Shown here: one piece after another, positions 32,238 through 42,290 of the stretch | How the letters are laid out: every line of letters begins with the position of its first letter | Numbering within the stretch: the first letter of the stretch is position 1 | From: Fragilaria radians | Taxonomy: Eukaryota > Bacillariophyta > Fragilariophyceae > Fragilariales > Fragilariaceae | Assembly (NCBI GenBank): GCA_900642245.1 | Contig: CAAAJI010000019.1 | Coordinates: 243,305-307,304 of the forward strand | DNA length: 64,000 nt | Reading direction: 5' to 3' | Position numbers and translations under genes: made by a program | The notes under the pieces: model-generated | Told to the model about the DNA's origin: nothing | Database searches by the model: none | What the model saw: the letters and a program-made list of their open reading frames with translations, nothing else

Positions 32238-34886
32238 ATGTCGAATGAAAGGTTGCTAGCAACAGAAAATCCTGCAGCCATTGTTGCATACACCACAGGA
32301 TGCCTTTTATTCATCATTTTCATGGCTTATTGTTGCTTTTCTCGAGGGAAAAAGAAGCGTTGCAGTAGTGGTGGAACTCAAGGAAACCCTGGGAAAGACA
32401 CATCACATCATTATGATGAAGATAGTCTTTCCATTGGGGTCACGAATTCTTCGGGATCTGAAAATGCAACTGATGATTCAGCGCTTTTACTTTTTATGAA
32501 AGGACGACAAGCAGGAATGGCCGAAGGAAAGCGAGACGAAGATCTTGAAGCCTATTCGATTGGGTGCTACCACGCTTCAGATAAGCCTCTACACAATGCT
32601 GAGATTCTAGGTGGAATCGAAGTGCAGAATCAGGCCCTAAAACTAGGGTACACAAAATCTAGTCGGAATGCTTACATAAAAGGTTATCAATACGGAAAGA
32701 GGCTATCCAAATCTACCATGAACTCTGAGGGATTATATTATAAAGCTGGTGTGAAGAATGCGAAGTCTATGAACTTATATGGGAGAGATGGCAAGGCATA
32801 TGCCAAAGGATACTCTCATGGTGCGATTCATGCTGATAGAGTAGAAAAGGGCTCAGATTTAGAGAGGCTTGCGAATAATCGAGGGCTAAAAGGGCGTTGC
32901 TTTGATTTATTCGAGATCGGATTTCAAGATGGAATGAATGGTAACGACTGCACCACACTCTTTCATTCTAGGGCAGCGTCTCAAAAGGGTCTATCAAACG
33001 CAATAGCATTGGGCTTTTCAAGCAAAGAGGCAACGGCGCATGCTCATGGCTTCCATGAGGGTTATTTTATCGTTTTAAAGTTTCAAGGACACTCATTCCC
33101 AACCTTGCAGAATATTCACAAATTGGCAGCCAATTCAGGATGCGACCAATCTGAGGAGAAACATTTTGTATCAGGATTTGAAGAAGGCGTAGATGAGGGA
33201 AAGGATGCTCTTAACTATTTAACAAAGGAGGGACAGACTAGAGCCATCAAATGCAGAATTGGGAACGACCTCCAAAATCCATATACCATTGGATACATCG
33301 ACGGATGTGTTTATGCTGCTACGACCGAGCAAAAGAGCTTGGAAAAGGCTCTTTTGGAGAATGCACATAGGCATCAATTCACAGGAAAAGCACAATCCGC
33401 ATACTTAGCAGGAGGCAATGCAGGATTTGAAAGGGCTGGAACCATAAATGAAGCTGAAGTTAGAAACATACTTGTCCCAGATTTAGCTTTTGAAAAAGCA
33501 TTCCTACAAGCCAGAAAGAAAGGTTCTGACGATGAAACTGCAGCTGCCGATGCGAGCGGACATCGAAAAGGCTATTGCATGGGTCTTGTAGGTAGATCTT
33601 TTGAGGCCGAAGCAAAGATTCTTAGGTTATTTAGAGAATCTGGATGGAATAATCAGGCCTCTGATTCTTTCTGTAACGGCTATGAATCAGGTTGCCGAGA
33701 AGGAAATCAAGCAAGAATATTGATTTTCTTGAGGAGCAAAAGGCAGGCAAGGAGCTCTGGCTTATGTCTAGAGAGTTCCATGGCATACGCATCGGGCTAT
33801 CGTCGTGGATACACACACTCCCTGATAGGAGATAGTGATGATCATCTTGATGTCATTGATTCCTTGGCAGAGGACGATGGATATGGTGGAGAACTCAGAT
33901 CTTCATACTGTGATGGATTCAATGATGGGCAGCATGAGGGTCATGTGATTGTTTCAGAGGGATACAACATATCGTCCGATGCAATGATTGCCAAAGGGTT
34001 TGTAAATGCAAATAGTCAAAACTTAGCCGAAAGTTCAAGGCACACTTATGCAAATGCTTTTAAAATTGGTTACTCTGAAGGTATCCGTGGCCTTGATAGT
34101 AAGAGCAGGGAAGAAATTTCAGTCAACGCAAGAAGCAACGGGTTTCAAACCAAAAGTCATCAGGATGCCTTTACTAAAGGCTTTGCTGACGGGCACAATG
34201 ATGGCTTCATAGAATTTAAGACCAAAAGAGGAAGAGTTCTTTCCCCGGCTGCTGCGATGGAAAGAGGAAACGCTGAGGCTGAATCAAGAAGCCTTAATCA
34301 GAAGGAAAAAGTAGGATATTCGGGTGGTTATTGCGATGGATACGCAGTTGGGCTTGCTGGTCATAAATGTCCACATGAACAACGACTTAAGATACAGGCA
34401 TCTTGCCGTGGCTTTTCAGGCACCCTCTCTAGTGCTTACGTCATAGGATTTCAGCAAGGTAGAAAGGAGGGGGATTCTAAAGCCATTAGGAAAGCCGATT
34501 TAGGGTTGAATCGAAATGCTGCATTGAAGAAAGGTCTCGAGAAAGCGCAATGTCTCGGTATGCAAGGTTCTATCTCGAGTACTTTTGCTGAAGGCTATTC
34601 TGACGGGTATTACGACGGTACATTACACGTTGATGACAATGACAACGCCCCACGTCTCAATCGTGATGAAATAGTGCGACTCGCAATTAACCAGGGCTTT
34701 ACGGAACCATTATTCATTCAAACATTTACTGCTGGATATTTAACTGGCTGTATTGATGGTGGTAGTATCATTAGGCATCATTCTTTATGCGATGTTCACA
34801 TATGCACATCCAACTCATGTACAATCTGTCGACAGAGGGTAGAACCAAACTTTCTTCAAATTCCTCTTGGAAATTACTTTAGGTAA
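32238..34886 (+). CDS. Membrane-anchored protein of ~18 Gly/aromatic repeats, family not recognised
   Basis: Single exon, 882 aa from ATG 32,238 (MSNERLLATENP). Residues about 15-37 (AIVAYTTGCLLFIIFMAYCC) form one transmembrane helix followed by a basic stop-transfer stretch, so the bulk lies on one side of a membrane. From about residue 90 to 850 a motif recurs about 18 times: [AS][YF]xxG[YF]xxGxxxG, for example AYAKGYSHGA, AFTKGFADGHNDG, TFAEGYSDGYYDG, SYCDGFNDGQHEG. Spacing is about 35-60 residues, each repeat being preceded by an Ala/Lys-rich helix ending in a Gly-aromatic pair. This is not MORN, TPR, Sel1 or LRR by spacing. The C-terminus has CDVHICTSNSCTIC, a CX4CX4CX2C cluster that may bind metal. 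Function unknown; a structural or adhesive role is only a guess. Confidence 0.85.
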   Translation: MSNERLLATENPAAIVAYTTGCLLFIIFMAYCCFSRGKKKRCSSGGTQGNPGKDTSHHYDEDSLSIGVTNSSGSENATDDSALLLFMKGRQAGMAEGKRDEDLEAYSIGCYHASDKPLHNAEILGGIEVQNQALKLGYTKSSRNAYIKGYQYGKRLSKSTMNSEGLYYKAGVKNAKSMNLYGRDGKAYAKGYSHGAIHADRVEKGSDLERLANNRGLKGRCFDLFEIGFQDGMNGNDCTTLFHSRAASQKGLSNAIALGFSSKEATAHAHGFHEGYFIVLKFQGHSFPTLQNIHKLAANSGCDQSEEKHFVSGFEEGVDEGKDALNYLTKEGQTRAIKCRIGNDLQNPYTIGYIDGCVYAATTEQKSLEKALLENAHRHQFTGKAQSAYLAGGNAGFERAGTINEAEVRNILVPDLAFEKAFLQARKKGSDDETAAADASGHRKGYCMGLVGRSFEAEAKILRLFRESGWNNQASDSFCNGYESGCREGNQARILIFLRSKRQARSSGLCLESSMAYASGYRRGYTHSLIGDSDDHLDVIDSLAEDDGYGGELRSSYCDGFNDGQHEGHVIVSEGYNISSDAMIAKGFVNANSQNLAESSRHTYANAFKIGYSEGIRGLDSKSREEISVNARSNGFQTKSHQDAFTKGFADGHNDGFIEFKTKRGRVLSPAAAMERGNAEAESRSLNQKEKVGYSGGYCDGYAVGLAGHKCPHEQRLKIQASCRGFSGTLSSAYVIGFQQGRKEGDSKAIRKADLGLNRNAALKKGLEKAQCLGMQGSISSTFAEGYSDGYYDGTLHVDDNDNAPRLNRDEIVRLAINQGFTEPLFIQTFTAGYLTGCIDGGSIIRHHSLCDVHICTSNSCTICRQRVEPNFLQIPLGNYFR

Positions 34887-34970
34887 TTGCGGTGGGTCTG
34901 TTGTATTACGCATTTCAATCAATTCCGGTATGAAAATTGCATGTCTTTTGCTTCATCTACTTTGAAAAGA

Positions 34971-35152
34971 GCAATAAATTAGCCATGTTATGGGTATAGT
35001 GTGAAGAAAGCAATAAATTAACCATGTTATGAGTATAGTGTAAAGAAAGCAACAAATTAACCATGTAATGATTATAGTGTGAAGAAATCAATAAATTAAC
35101 CATGTTTTGAGTATAGTGTGAAGAAACCAATTAAGCAAACATCGTATGAGTA
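34971..35152 (+). repeat. 39-bp minisatellite, 4.7 copies
   Basis: Units begin at 34,971, 35,010, 35,049, 35,088 and (partial) 35,127. A typical unit reads GCAATAAATTAACCATGTTA then TGAGTATAGTGTGAAGAAA. Units differ from each other by a few bases. Units 1, 2 and 4 contain AATAAA, the canonical polyadenylation hexamer, and unit 3 has AACAAA. The array starts 85 bp after the stop codon of the repeat-protein gene, so it probably lies in its 3' UTR or at its cleavage site. Confidence 0.95.
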
Positions 35153-36070
35153 GGTTTGTTAGTGCGAAATGTAGACTCAAGTATTCTTGACTGGGGGCAC
35201 ATACAATATTGCCAACATTAACGAAGTCTTGCCGCAATCATCTGAATAATTCTTTTGTTAAACATCTATATGGCAGTTCATACAAGTCAGATGATTGTAG
35301 CGACATCAAATTTATGACAAGAAATAGTTGCATCATAATCCATGGATTTATTTGTTGATTAACTCTTGTTAACATCCTTATATCTCATGAAAATTAAGAA
35401 ATGATTAATTCACGGGCAAGGATATGCCAATTGATTTTTATAATTTTCATTTACCAATATTCATGGGATGTGATTAATCTCGGTGACTATCAGTAATAAA
35501 GAGGCTTGTTTTGGAAAAGATTTTCATACGCTTTCGCAAACCCATCCATGGGATACTTTATATAATATGATGGAGTTGATACACAGGGAGATATGCATTT
35601 ACATGCTGCTGTCGCAATACTCTAGGTTGAGGACTTGGAGGATCAAATCATAGAAAACATAGAGTTTTACCTTCAAAGTGTACCATGACTTTGAAAGCAT
35701 TTCACACTTTCCTTTTTTGAGCAAATATTTAGTTTTGCGACCTGCAGGCATGAAATGCTTTATTAAAGATCAATTTGTAAAGTTGACAATTGAACTGAAC
35801 TCTTTTTTCATTCAGAAGCTCTAGTACGGAAAGGAAATGCATCTCTCAAATTGCCGCTTACGATGAACTGATTCATGCGAAATCCTAATCCAAACAATTA
35901 ATGCTACTTTAGCCGAAAGTTTAGGTATGTTGGAATAAGATAACTAAGTTCTAATCCATTTAGATGGCATCTTGATTAGATAGATGAACTTAAAAGATTC
36001 TTTCCAAATATGATACGTTTCCATTAGTACTTAAACACACATAGAAGAACAAGAGTTTCAAAATGGAAGT
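35153..36070. other. Spacer between convergent genes
   Basis: No open frame of note. It separates the 3' ends of the repeat-protein gene (plus) and the Cys-rich gene (minus). Confidence 0.4.
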
Positions 36071-36536
36071 TTATTCACGATCCATCTGATAGTCTTCAGC
36101 GCTCTTCTTTAGGTCACCAATTTTAATGCAACAACCAGTTTTGGGGTAAAGAGTGAGCCCCAAAATGGAGACTGCAACAGGGACCTCCTTGTTGCATGGA
36201 ATCGCAGCCGAGATGACGAAGTTGCATGCCTGAATCTGAGCATTGACGCATGAGCAGCCGTCACACTCAAATTTTGGACCACAGCAGATAAGTGGCAGGC
36301 ATGGAGCACTTGGCTTGCAGCATACTTCGCAGTTCAAGCAACACAAACCGATCTTTCCTGAGCATCCAGCACAGTCAGCATCCTATAAAAAGCGCCTTAT
36401 GCGTAAGAGAAAGCAAAAAAGTATATAGGCTGAGAAGGCTTGAGGACTTGTGACTTACCTTGTAGAGACCACAGTTTGCGCAGCAAATTGCACAGCACAG
36501 GACAATGTTTTCTTCGTCAACCGCGTCGTCACCCAT
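36071..36536 (-). CDS. Small cysteine-rich protein
   Basis: Two exons, complement(join(36071..36382,36459..36536)), 129 aa. A 76-nt phase-0 intron (AAG|GTAAGT...TTTATAG|GAT) joins MGDDAVDEENIVLCCAICCA to the second exon. The protein has about 22 Cys (17%), many as CC pairs: LCCAICCANC, LCCLNCEVCCKP, LICCGPKFECDGCSC. A short Cys-poor hydrophobic segment, VPVAVSILGLTLYP, and a charged tail follow. There is no signal peptide, so it is probably cytosolic or membrane-associated; PLAC8-type Cys-rich proteins and metallothionein-like metal binders are possible parallels, neither proven. The exon 1/2 junction is well supported because the Cys pattern continues across it. Confidence 0.8.
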
Positions 36537-36894
36537 TTTATTTCGAAGTTTTGAAAAGGTGTTATTTATGAAAGAATGCCTGATAACTGAAATAGATTCT
36601 GTTATCGTTCATTTTAGCGAACGCTTTGTATGAAATAGAACATGTCGCAACGGATAGAACAGGTCTAAAAAAAGGGATATTCCTACATAATTCGAAATCG
36701 CCAATGCTCTTTGTGTATCATAGAATTTAAGATTCTTTTTGAAAATATTATTCGAATCCAGAATCTTTTTAGAATCTCAATCTGCATGTTCTCTTTCTAG
36801 TTTATTGTAAGACAGTGTTCAGTAGTGCAGTATTAATTTTATTCATTTTGAAATTTGGATGCTTTGCTAAGTAAATGAACAGAAATTAAGGAAT
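36537..36894. other. Spacer upstream of the Cys-rich gene
   Basis: Holds the promoter of the Cys-rich gene and the 3' UTR of the fluoride-exporter gene on the same strand. No specific site recognised. Confidence 0.3.
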
Positions 36895-38780
36895 CTATTT
36901 ACTTCCTGAGCCTCGATCAGCCCAATCGACCCCAGATATCGTAATTAGACCAATCACCATACCCCAGAAAATGGTACTTGATGCATAATACACACCACTC
37001 AAACGTAAGAGAAGGGGATCTATTCCACGCAAAACTTCTACTATGAATGCGGCAACTGAGCTAAGTGTTCCACCAAAACCGGAGATAAAAGCAACAAGAA
37101 CAATTCTTTCACGCGGTCCTGGATTTCCAGCCAATAAGGAACCGAGTGATCCGTGCAAAGCACATGCAAGCATATTACAAGAAAATGTTCCAAGCGGAAA
37201 ACCTTGACGAACATCATTATAACGAGAAAGTCGCCACCTTGCCATCACACCAAAAGGACTGAAAAGGAGACTGAGAGCAACTAACTGATCCTCTGGATTT
37301 TTGTAAAAATTAAGGGAAGTGACCTGTGCCAGCATTGACATAATAAAGAAAGCTGTTGCAATAGCACGGACGGAAGGTAATTCTATTTTCGGTTTCAAAG
37401 GACTTTCCATATCTGTATCAGAACCTTCTTCGCCGAGATCAAGTGAATGCTCATTTTGTGACAAACGAATCCCGTAACCACGGCGTTCATCGCTCCTGAC
37501 TTCTCGTCGGCATCTCCAGACAAATATGTAGACAGCAACATGTTGCCCAAACCTATAGGATACTAGTGGTAATTGCAAACCAATAAGGTAACCTACAAGT
37601 GCTTCCTGAACATTTCCTTCTCGAATCAAAGAGACCATACTGGAATTCCAGGAGCTAAAAGACGATAAAGCTCCGCAAAATCCATCTCGCAATCCTAGTA
37701 GTAAATCTTCGCACATTGCTTCAGGGGTTGTCCCCACGTCCCAACCATCAGCCAAAGTCACTTTTGTTAATCTTTGGAAATTACAAGTCAAATTTTTGGC
37801 TTCATTTTGTACATGACCAGCAAAAGAGCTTGAAACATCTAAATAATTTGATCGATGTCTCGACTATTCGTAGTACCATAGTCAATAGCATCGGTATTAG
37901 GAATACCCCTAGATTGTTGCAATTGCTTCGAGTCCTCATTCATCCTATCATCTTGGCATTCCTCCTGTGTTTCGCTTTCACCAACAGCAGTTTCCAACTC
38001 TTCTTCTTCCTCTCGTTCCCTAGAACGGTAACCCCGCTGAAAATAGTGTTCCATTAAATCAGCTTCTTCCTTTGCGACAGGAAATAATAAAAGTGACGGA
38101 CTAGCACGAATGCGTCGTTCCAATGCCAATATCTGCACTTGACGAAGCTCCGAATCACCTTTTCTCCGATGGTAATGATAAATTCGATGACGCTTACGCC
38201 GACGTAAGCGTTCCAAACGTGGTGAAAACCTTTGATTGCCTTCTCTACCTTCATCCTGACTGGATTCATCATGCTCGTCTTGTCTAAAATCAGGCGTGAA
38301 GCGAGTCTCTATAATATTCATTAGATCCGGGCCTGATGCCATGCAACCTAGAATGAAGCAAGATAAAGAATTCAAGGGAAGATTGACAAAAAGGGCTGAT
38401 CCGGCACGGAACGTTCCATCAAAATATGAAAACCAGCCTGCCGCCGCCAATCGAAAAATAATTCCAAATTGAGTAAAGATGGACAAAATGATGATATCAT
38501 CATAGTACTTCCAAAACTGTTCCACAAATAGTCGGTTCTCTTCTTCCTCTGTACTAATGCTGCTACTACTAGATTCTCCTGACTCTGTCACGTGTTCCGG
38601 CTCAATGCCGCCTCTATTGGGGTAAAAGAAACTTTTAATGGCCTTTCGAGAATGTAGTCTCAATTGTTCATGAAGTGCTGAGTTACAAGGAGATTCACCA
38701 TCTTCCAAACTTTGAGGCATTTTTTCTTTTTCTATTTCCCCCGTTTCCTGTCGGGTAGGAGGGATTGGTGATGGTGTCAT
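36895..38780 (-). CDS. FEX: Two-domain FEX/CrcB fluoride exporter
   Basis: Two exons, complement(join(36895..37838,37907..38780)), 605 aa; the 68-nt intron (AGG G|GTATTC...TTATTTAG|AT) gives SRDVSSFAGH across the junction. Eukaryotic FEX proteins are fused CrcB pairs that export fluoride across the plasma membrane. The first CrcB unit includes FDGTFRAGSALFVNLPLNSL. The second unit's region has GFCGALSSFSSWNSSMV and later PLGTFSCNMLACALHGSL with SGFGGTLSSVAAF, the Gly/Phe/Ser/Thr-rich pore motifs of the family. A long charged, Arg/Glu-rich linker (about residues 175-330) lies between the halves. ATG at 38,780 (MTPSPIPPTR) is used because the frame upstream opens only from TTG. Length is above the fungal ~375 aa owing to the N-terminal tail and linkers. 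Confidence 0.8.
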
Positions 38781-39061
38781 CTTCGTTCCCGAATGAGGAA
38801 AAAAGATCCCTTGAATTAGAATGACTCTAGAACGTACAGTACGTAGCTGCCTTCGACAATTTCGAGAGATCAAACACACGATACTCAAACGGTCGTTGCA
38901 CGAGCGTTTCGTTGAACTTCTGTCTTCGAATTAATCTCACAGGAGTTCTAGAACAATCGGAGTGGGCGTCAAAAAATGCATTGGAGCGTTGGATGCAATG
39001 ACATTCCGCCCAACCGAAAGTTTAAATTACAGGCGGTTCGACATTGACATTGATAGTCAAA
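38781..39061. other. Spacer upstream of the fluoride-exporter gene
   Basis: About 280 bp, divergent between the exporter gene and the small ORF at 39,062. No promoter element identified with confidence. Confidence 0.3.
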
Positions 39062-39229
39062 ATGGATAAGGTTCGTTGTAATTATGGAGAGTGTCTGAAG
39101 CCCACGCGTGCACATTCGCGTGACTTGATCATGGATTTGAGATACAAAAAAGTAATGAACTCGCATGAAATGAAGTATCGAGTTATGATATGTCCTACAT
39201 GTTGCGGTTTCAGACACGTCCAGGTCTGA
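39062..39229 (+). CDS. Possible 55-aa small zinc-ribbon-like protein
   Basis: ATG at 39,062 opens MDKVRCNYGECLKPTRAHSR, and the frame ends RVMICPTCCGFRHVQV. The spacing C-x4-C...C-x2-C-C with basic residues between could form a zinc ribbon, which would be unusual by chance in AT-rich spacer DNA. There is no recognised family and no other support, so it may be a random frame. Confidence 0.3.
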   Translation: MDKVRCNYGECLKPTRAHSRDLIMDLRYKKVMNSHEMKYRVMICPTCCGFRHVQV

Positions 39230-40398
39230 GTACAGCTACATCTGGAATGTATTTTAAAAATTTAGAATGGATAAAAAATCATATAGAATATGTTGATCAC
39301 TTCAATCATAGCTACAAGACATTTTATATATCTAGGATATATCAACATTTCACCTGGAGCAAAATAAATTGGAATGCAGATTACGAGCGTCAATAGAAAT
39401 GAAACATGACACAGTTGAATAATCTTACATTTTACATAATGGATGTCCCAATTGGCATGTTTTAAAGTCCACAAATGTGTGAAGACCTACACAAAAATTG
39501 GGAAACAAATAGGTTTTGACATTAGGGCTGCCAAAGCTGCAATGTGTAAAAAAATAGTATATCATCCCTAGAAATGATTGCACTTATTTTGTTCTACATG
39601 ATAGATTTAGGATGGCATGTACCTCCTTCTTTTCTCTACTGCTGTGAGCCTTTTACTTCGGATCGTGAAAACAAAGAGTGGCAAAGATGTATCTAAGATA
39701 GCTAGAACCAGATGTCCTTCATGTGAACATTTTGTGGGTACTAGATTATCCTTTGCTCCTCCCCTTACTTTGGGTATACATTTAATCATCACTAAATTTA
39801 TCCGATGAATTGAAGTCATCCAAATTGGCAAGTGGAATTTAATGAGCAGTTAAACCGTTGCTGGTCATGAACTAATATGAACATTTATAGAATACTCTTT
39901 TTCTCAACATTTACTTGTACCTACACTCAGGGATGGCTTCGATGCCAGTACACAATTACATACTCATTTACGTATAGCAAGAGTATTGCCCATACCATTA
40001 CAAATAGTTTTTATTCAAGTATTCTCTTTTAGTTATGTCAATAGGGTCAATACTCATTTGATTTGAGAAGCAAAAGCTGAAGTCTAGGTATGGCAAGATA
40101 ACTTTTAAGTTAGCTGGTTAAACATTTGAAGTGACTGTTCTTTGTGAATAACTCGTTAATATGCCATAAAGATGATAAAACAGGGATAGTAAAGATCATA
40201 TCCTATGATCAAAGTTTTAATCTGAAGGACTTGAAGCCATTTTGAAGACATCTACCCACATGCCCAGCAGCAACTCCAAGCTAGAAATTTCTAACGTAAA
40301 ATTAACGGAAATGGGCGTATAGCCACTGTTGTTCTTTCAACGACGTTTCGAAAGGCTTCGGGATTGAAACAAATAAACAAAGACATACATCTTAAACT
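39230..40398. other. Spacer upstream of the JmjC gene
   Basis: No recognisable gene; open frames at 39,607-39,831 on both strands overlap each other and show no motif. Confidence 0.4.
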
Positions 40399-40458
40399 AT
40401 GAATGTTGAATTCCTTAACGACAACACGTCCTTCGAGGTAAGCACGTACATGAGATGA
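40399..40458 (+). promoter_or_regulatory. Upstream ORF overlapping the JmjC start codon
   Basis: ATG at 40,399 opens a 19-codon frame (MNVEFLNDNTSFEV...) whose TGA at 40,456-40,458 overlaps the main ATG at 40,455. If it is in the 5' leader it could lower translation of the demethylase. Splicing from the internal GTAAGC to the AG 37 nt on was considered, but it is too short and puts the frame wrong. Confidence 0.4.
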
Positions 40459-42080
40459 TCGATGATGAAACTAGGTGTATCAATGGTCTTTCTGACAAGA
40501 AAAGTGTATCGATCTCCCCCTATAAGAATCCAAGTACACCAAGTATGAAACATGCCAACCGTCACATTGCTCGGTTTCTAGAACACTCTCCTCCTCCTTC
40601 AGAAAACCTGCAGGTCGTCACGAACGGCTGTATGCTTACGGCGAATGCTTTATGCCAAAATATTTACGACGCGTCAAAGCCTATTTTGATCAACGATAAT
40701 CCGGAATCGCTAGGAATGGTGGTTCCAAAAAATCTTACAATGCAAAAGCTAGCCGATATAATTGGACCTGGATATCCAATATCAGTAATTGACGTACAGC
40801 ACCAAGAAGAGCTAGATGGATGGACTCTGGGAGATTTAGTAGAGTATTTTGAAGATGAAGAGCGCCTGTTGCATGTCCGACAACAGCAGCAAGCACTGGC
40901 CATCTCAAACACCACTCGCCGTAGGCGCAAATCCCAAACTAACTTGGTTAAAAAGCCAAAGATTCTGAATCAAATATCTTTGGAGTTTCGAAATACTCCT
41001 TTAGCATCACTCGTTAAATCGCCAAAGTTTGTTCGAGATCTCGATTGGATAGATGCTGTATGGCAATCAGAGGATTCGAAACCCCAGACACAATATTACT
41101 GCTTAACATCCACAGCAGGCTGCTTTACTGACTTCCATGTTGATTTTGGTGGTACTTCTGTTTGGTATCACGTTTTAAGTGGATCCAAGCATTTTTTGCT
41201 GATTCCGCCAACTGTGGAAAATCTCAAACTTTACGAAGATTGGCTCTGTCGTCCTGATCAATCATTGGTGTTTTTCCCAGATATCGTACCCGAGAATGCT
41301 CTTAAAGTGATTTTACAGCAATCAGAAACTCTTTATATACCATGCGGGTGGATTCATGCTGTTTACACTCCGATCGATTCCATAGTAATAGGAGGAAACT
41401 TTCTCCATGGTCTAGATATCGCGAAACAGATTGATGTCCACTCATTGGAAATGAGAACTCGGGTACCAGCGAAATTTCGATTTCCGAAATATCTGGCTCT
41501 GGCTATGCATACCGGAGTTTGGTACGTTGAAAAACTTCGCAAAGGGAATGTTTGTCAGCGTGAAATCGACGAACTTCCCACATTTCTCGAGGCCTTACGA
41601 CAGTGGAGCCGAGTTCCATCGGATCCATTCATGGTGAAGGCAATGCAGGAAATTGGTGATGTACAATCCATGCTGCAGAGCTTTCAGGATGAGCTTCATC
41701 GAACTATGCGTGATGGGATATGTCCAAATCCCGATTATGTGGAAGATATCAAACCGAAAATTCGTTTAAAGCTATCTGACGCTCAAACAACGCCTTCCTT
41801 CGATGCACCGTTTCGGATCAAGTTATCTTCCGGTTCGCAATTCAGTAGCGTTCCCTTACCGTCTAAAAAGAAGCGCCTTCGTGAAGATTTGGACTCGGTA
41901 TCGAGTGTCGGAGATGATGAATGGAAGCCAAAATCTTCGGAAGCATCCAAATCGCGTGAAACTAAAGCTAAATTTTCAAAGGACACCATGCCAATTGCCC
42001 CGAAACCTCTGAAGGTCATATCTTTACCTCCACGAAAGGTTGGATCGTCACGGCAGCGACTGTTGAAACGGATGCGATAA
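40455..42080 (+). CDS. JmjC histone demethylase (KDM2/PHF8-like)
   Basis: Single exon, 541 aa. JmjC enzymes use Fe(II) and 2-oxoglutarate to demethylate histone lysines in the nucleus. The Fe ligands are visible as TDFHVDFGGTSVWYH (His ~228, Asp ~230) and GWIHAVYTP (distal His ~301); a Lys in the GSKHFLLIPPT segment is placed to bind 2-oxoglutarate. VIGGNFLHGLDIAKQ, then RTRVPAKFRFPKY, are typical of the KDM2/PHF8/JHDM1 subfamily. The N-terminal GPGYPISVIDVQ matches the helper region of that group. No PHD or CXXC finger is seen, so it is a minimal form. The C-terminal ~100 residues are Lys/Arg/Ser-rich with likely nuclear-localisation clusters (KKKRLRED). Confidence 0.85.
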   Translation: MIDDETRCINGLSDKKSVSISPYKNPSTPSMKHANRHIARFLEHSPPPSENLQVVTNGCMLTANALCQNIYDASKPILINDNPESLGMVVPKNLTMQKLADIIGPGYPISVIDVQHQEELDGWTLGDLVEYFEDEERLLHVRQQQQALAISNTTRRRRKSQTNLVKKPKILNQISLEFRNTPLASLVKSPKFVRDLDWIDAVWQSEDSKPQTQYYCLTSTAGCFTDFHVDFGGTSVWYHVLSGSKHFLLIPPTVENLKLYEDWLCRPDQSLVFFPDIVPENALKVILQQSETLYIPCGWIHAVYTPIDSIVIGGNFLHGLDIAKQIDVHSLEMRTRVPAKFRFPKYLALAMHTGVWYVEKLRKGNVCQREIDELPTFLEALRQWSRVPSDPFMVKAMQEIGDVQSMLQSFQDELHRTMRDGICPNPDYVEDIKPKIRLKLSDAQTTPSFDAPFRIKLSSGSQFSSVPLPSKKKRLREDLDSVSSVGDDEWKPKSSEASKSRETKAKFSKDTMPIAPKPLKVISLPPRKVGSSRQRLLKRMR

Positions 42081-42290
42081 ACTCAAGTCCACGATGTAAC
42101 GGATGTGTGCGAATACAAAAATATTTGAGCAAAATCGTGGGATTTTTTCATGGGAATCAAGGTCATAAATCTTTCGATTGATAAATTTCACTCAAATTTA
42201 TTCTTCATCCTGTGTGTTCCGTCTGTGATAGTTGTCACAAATTTTTCTTTGGTGTTTCGAATTCGTTGTGTCTGAGAGTGTAAGCGAAGA

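Noticed and set aside
34971..35152. 39-bp array as a CRISPR
   Set aside because: Units are contiguous with no spacers, and the genome is eukaryotic.
39607..39831. Opposing frames on both strands (74 and 63 codons)
   Set aside because: Mutual overlap and lack of any family motif suggest chance.
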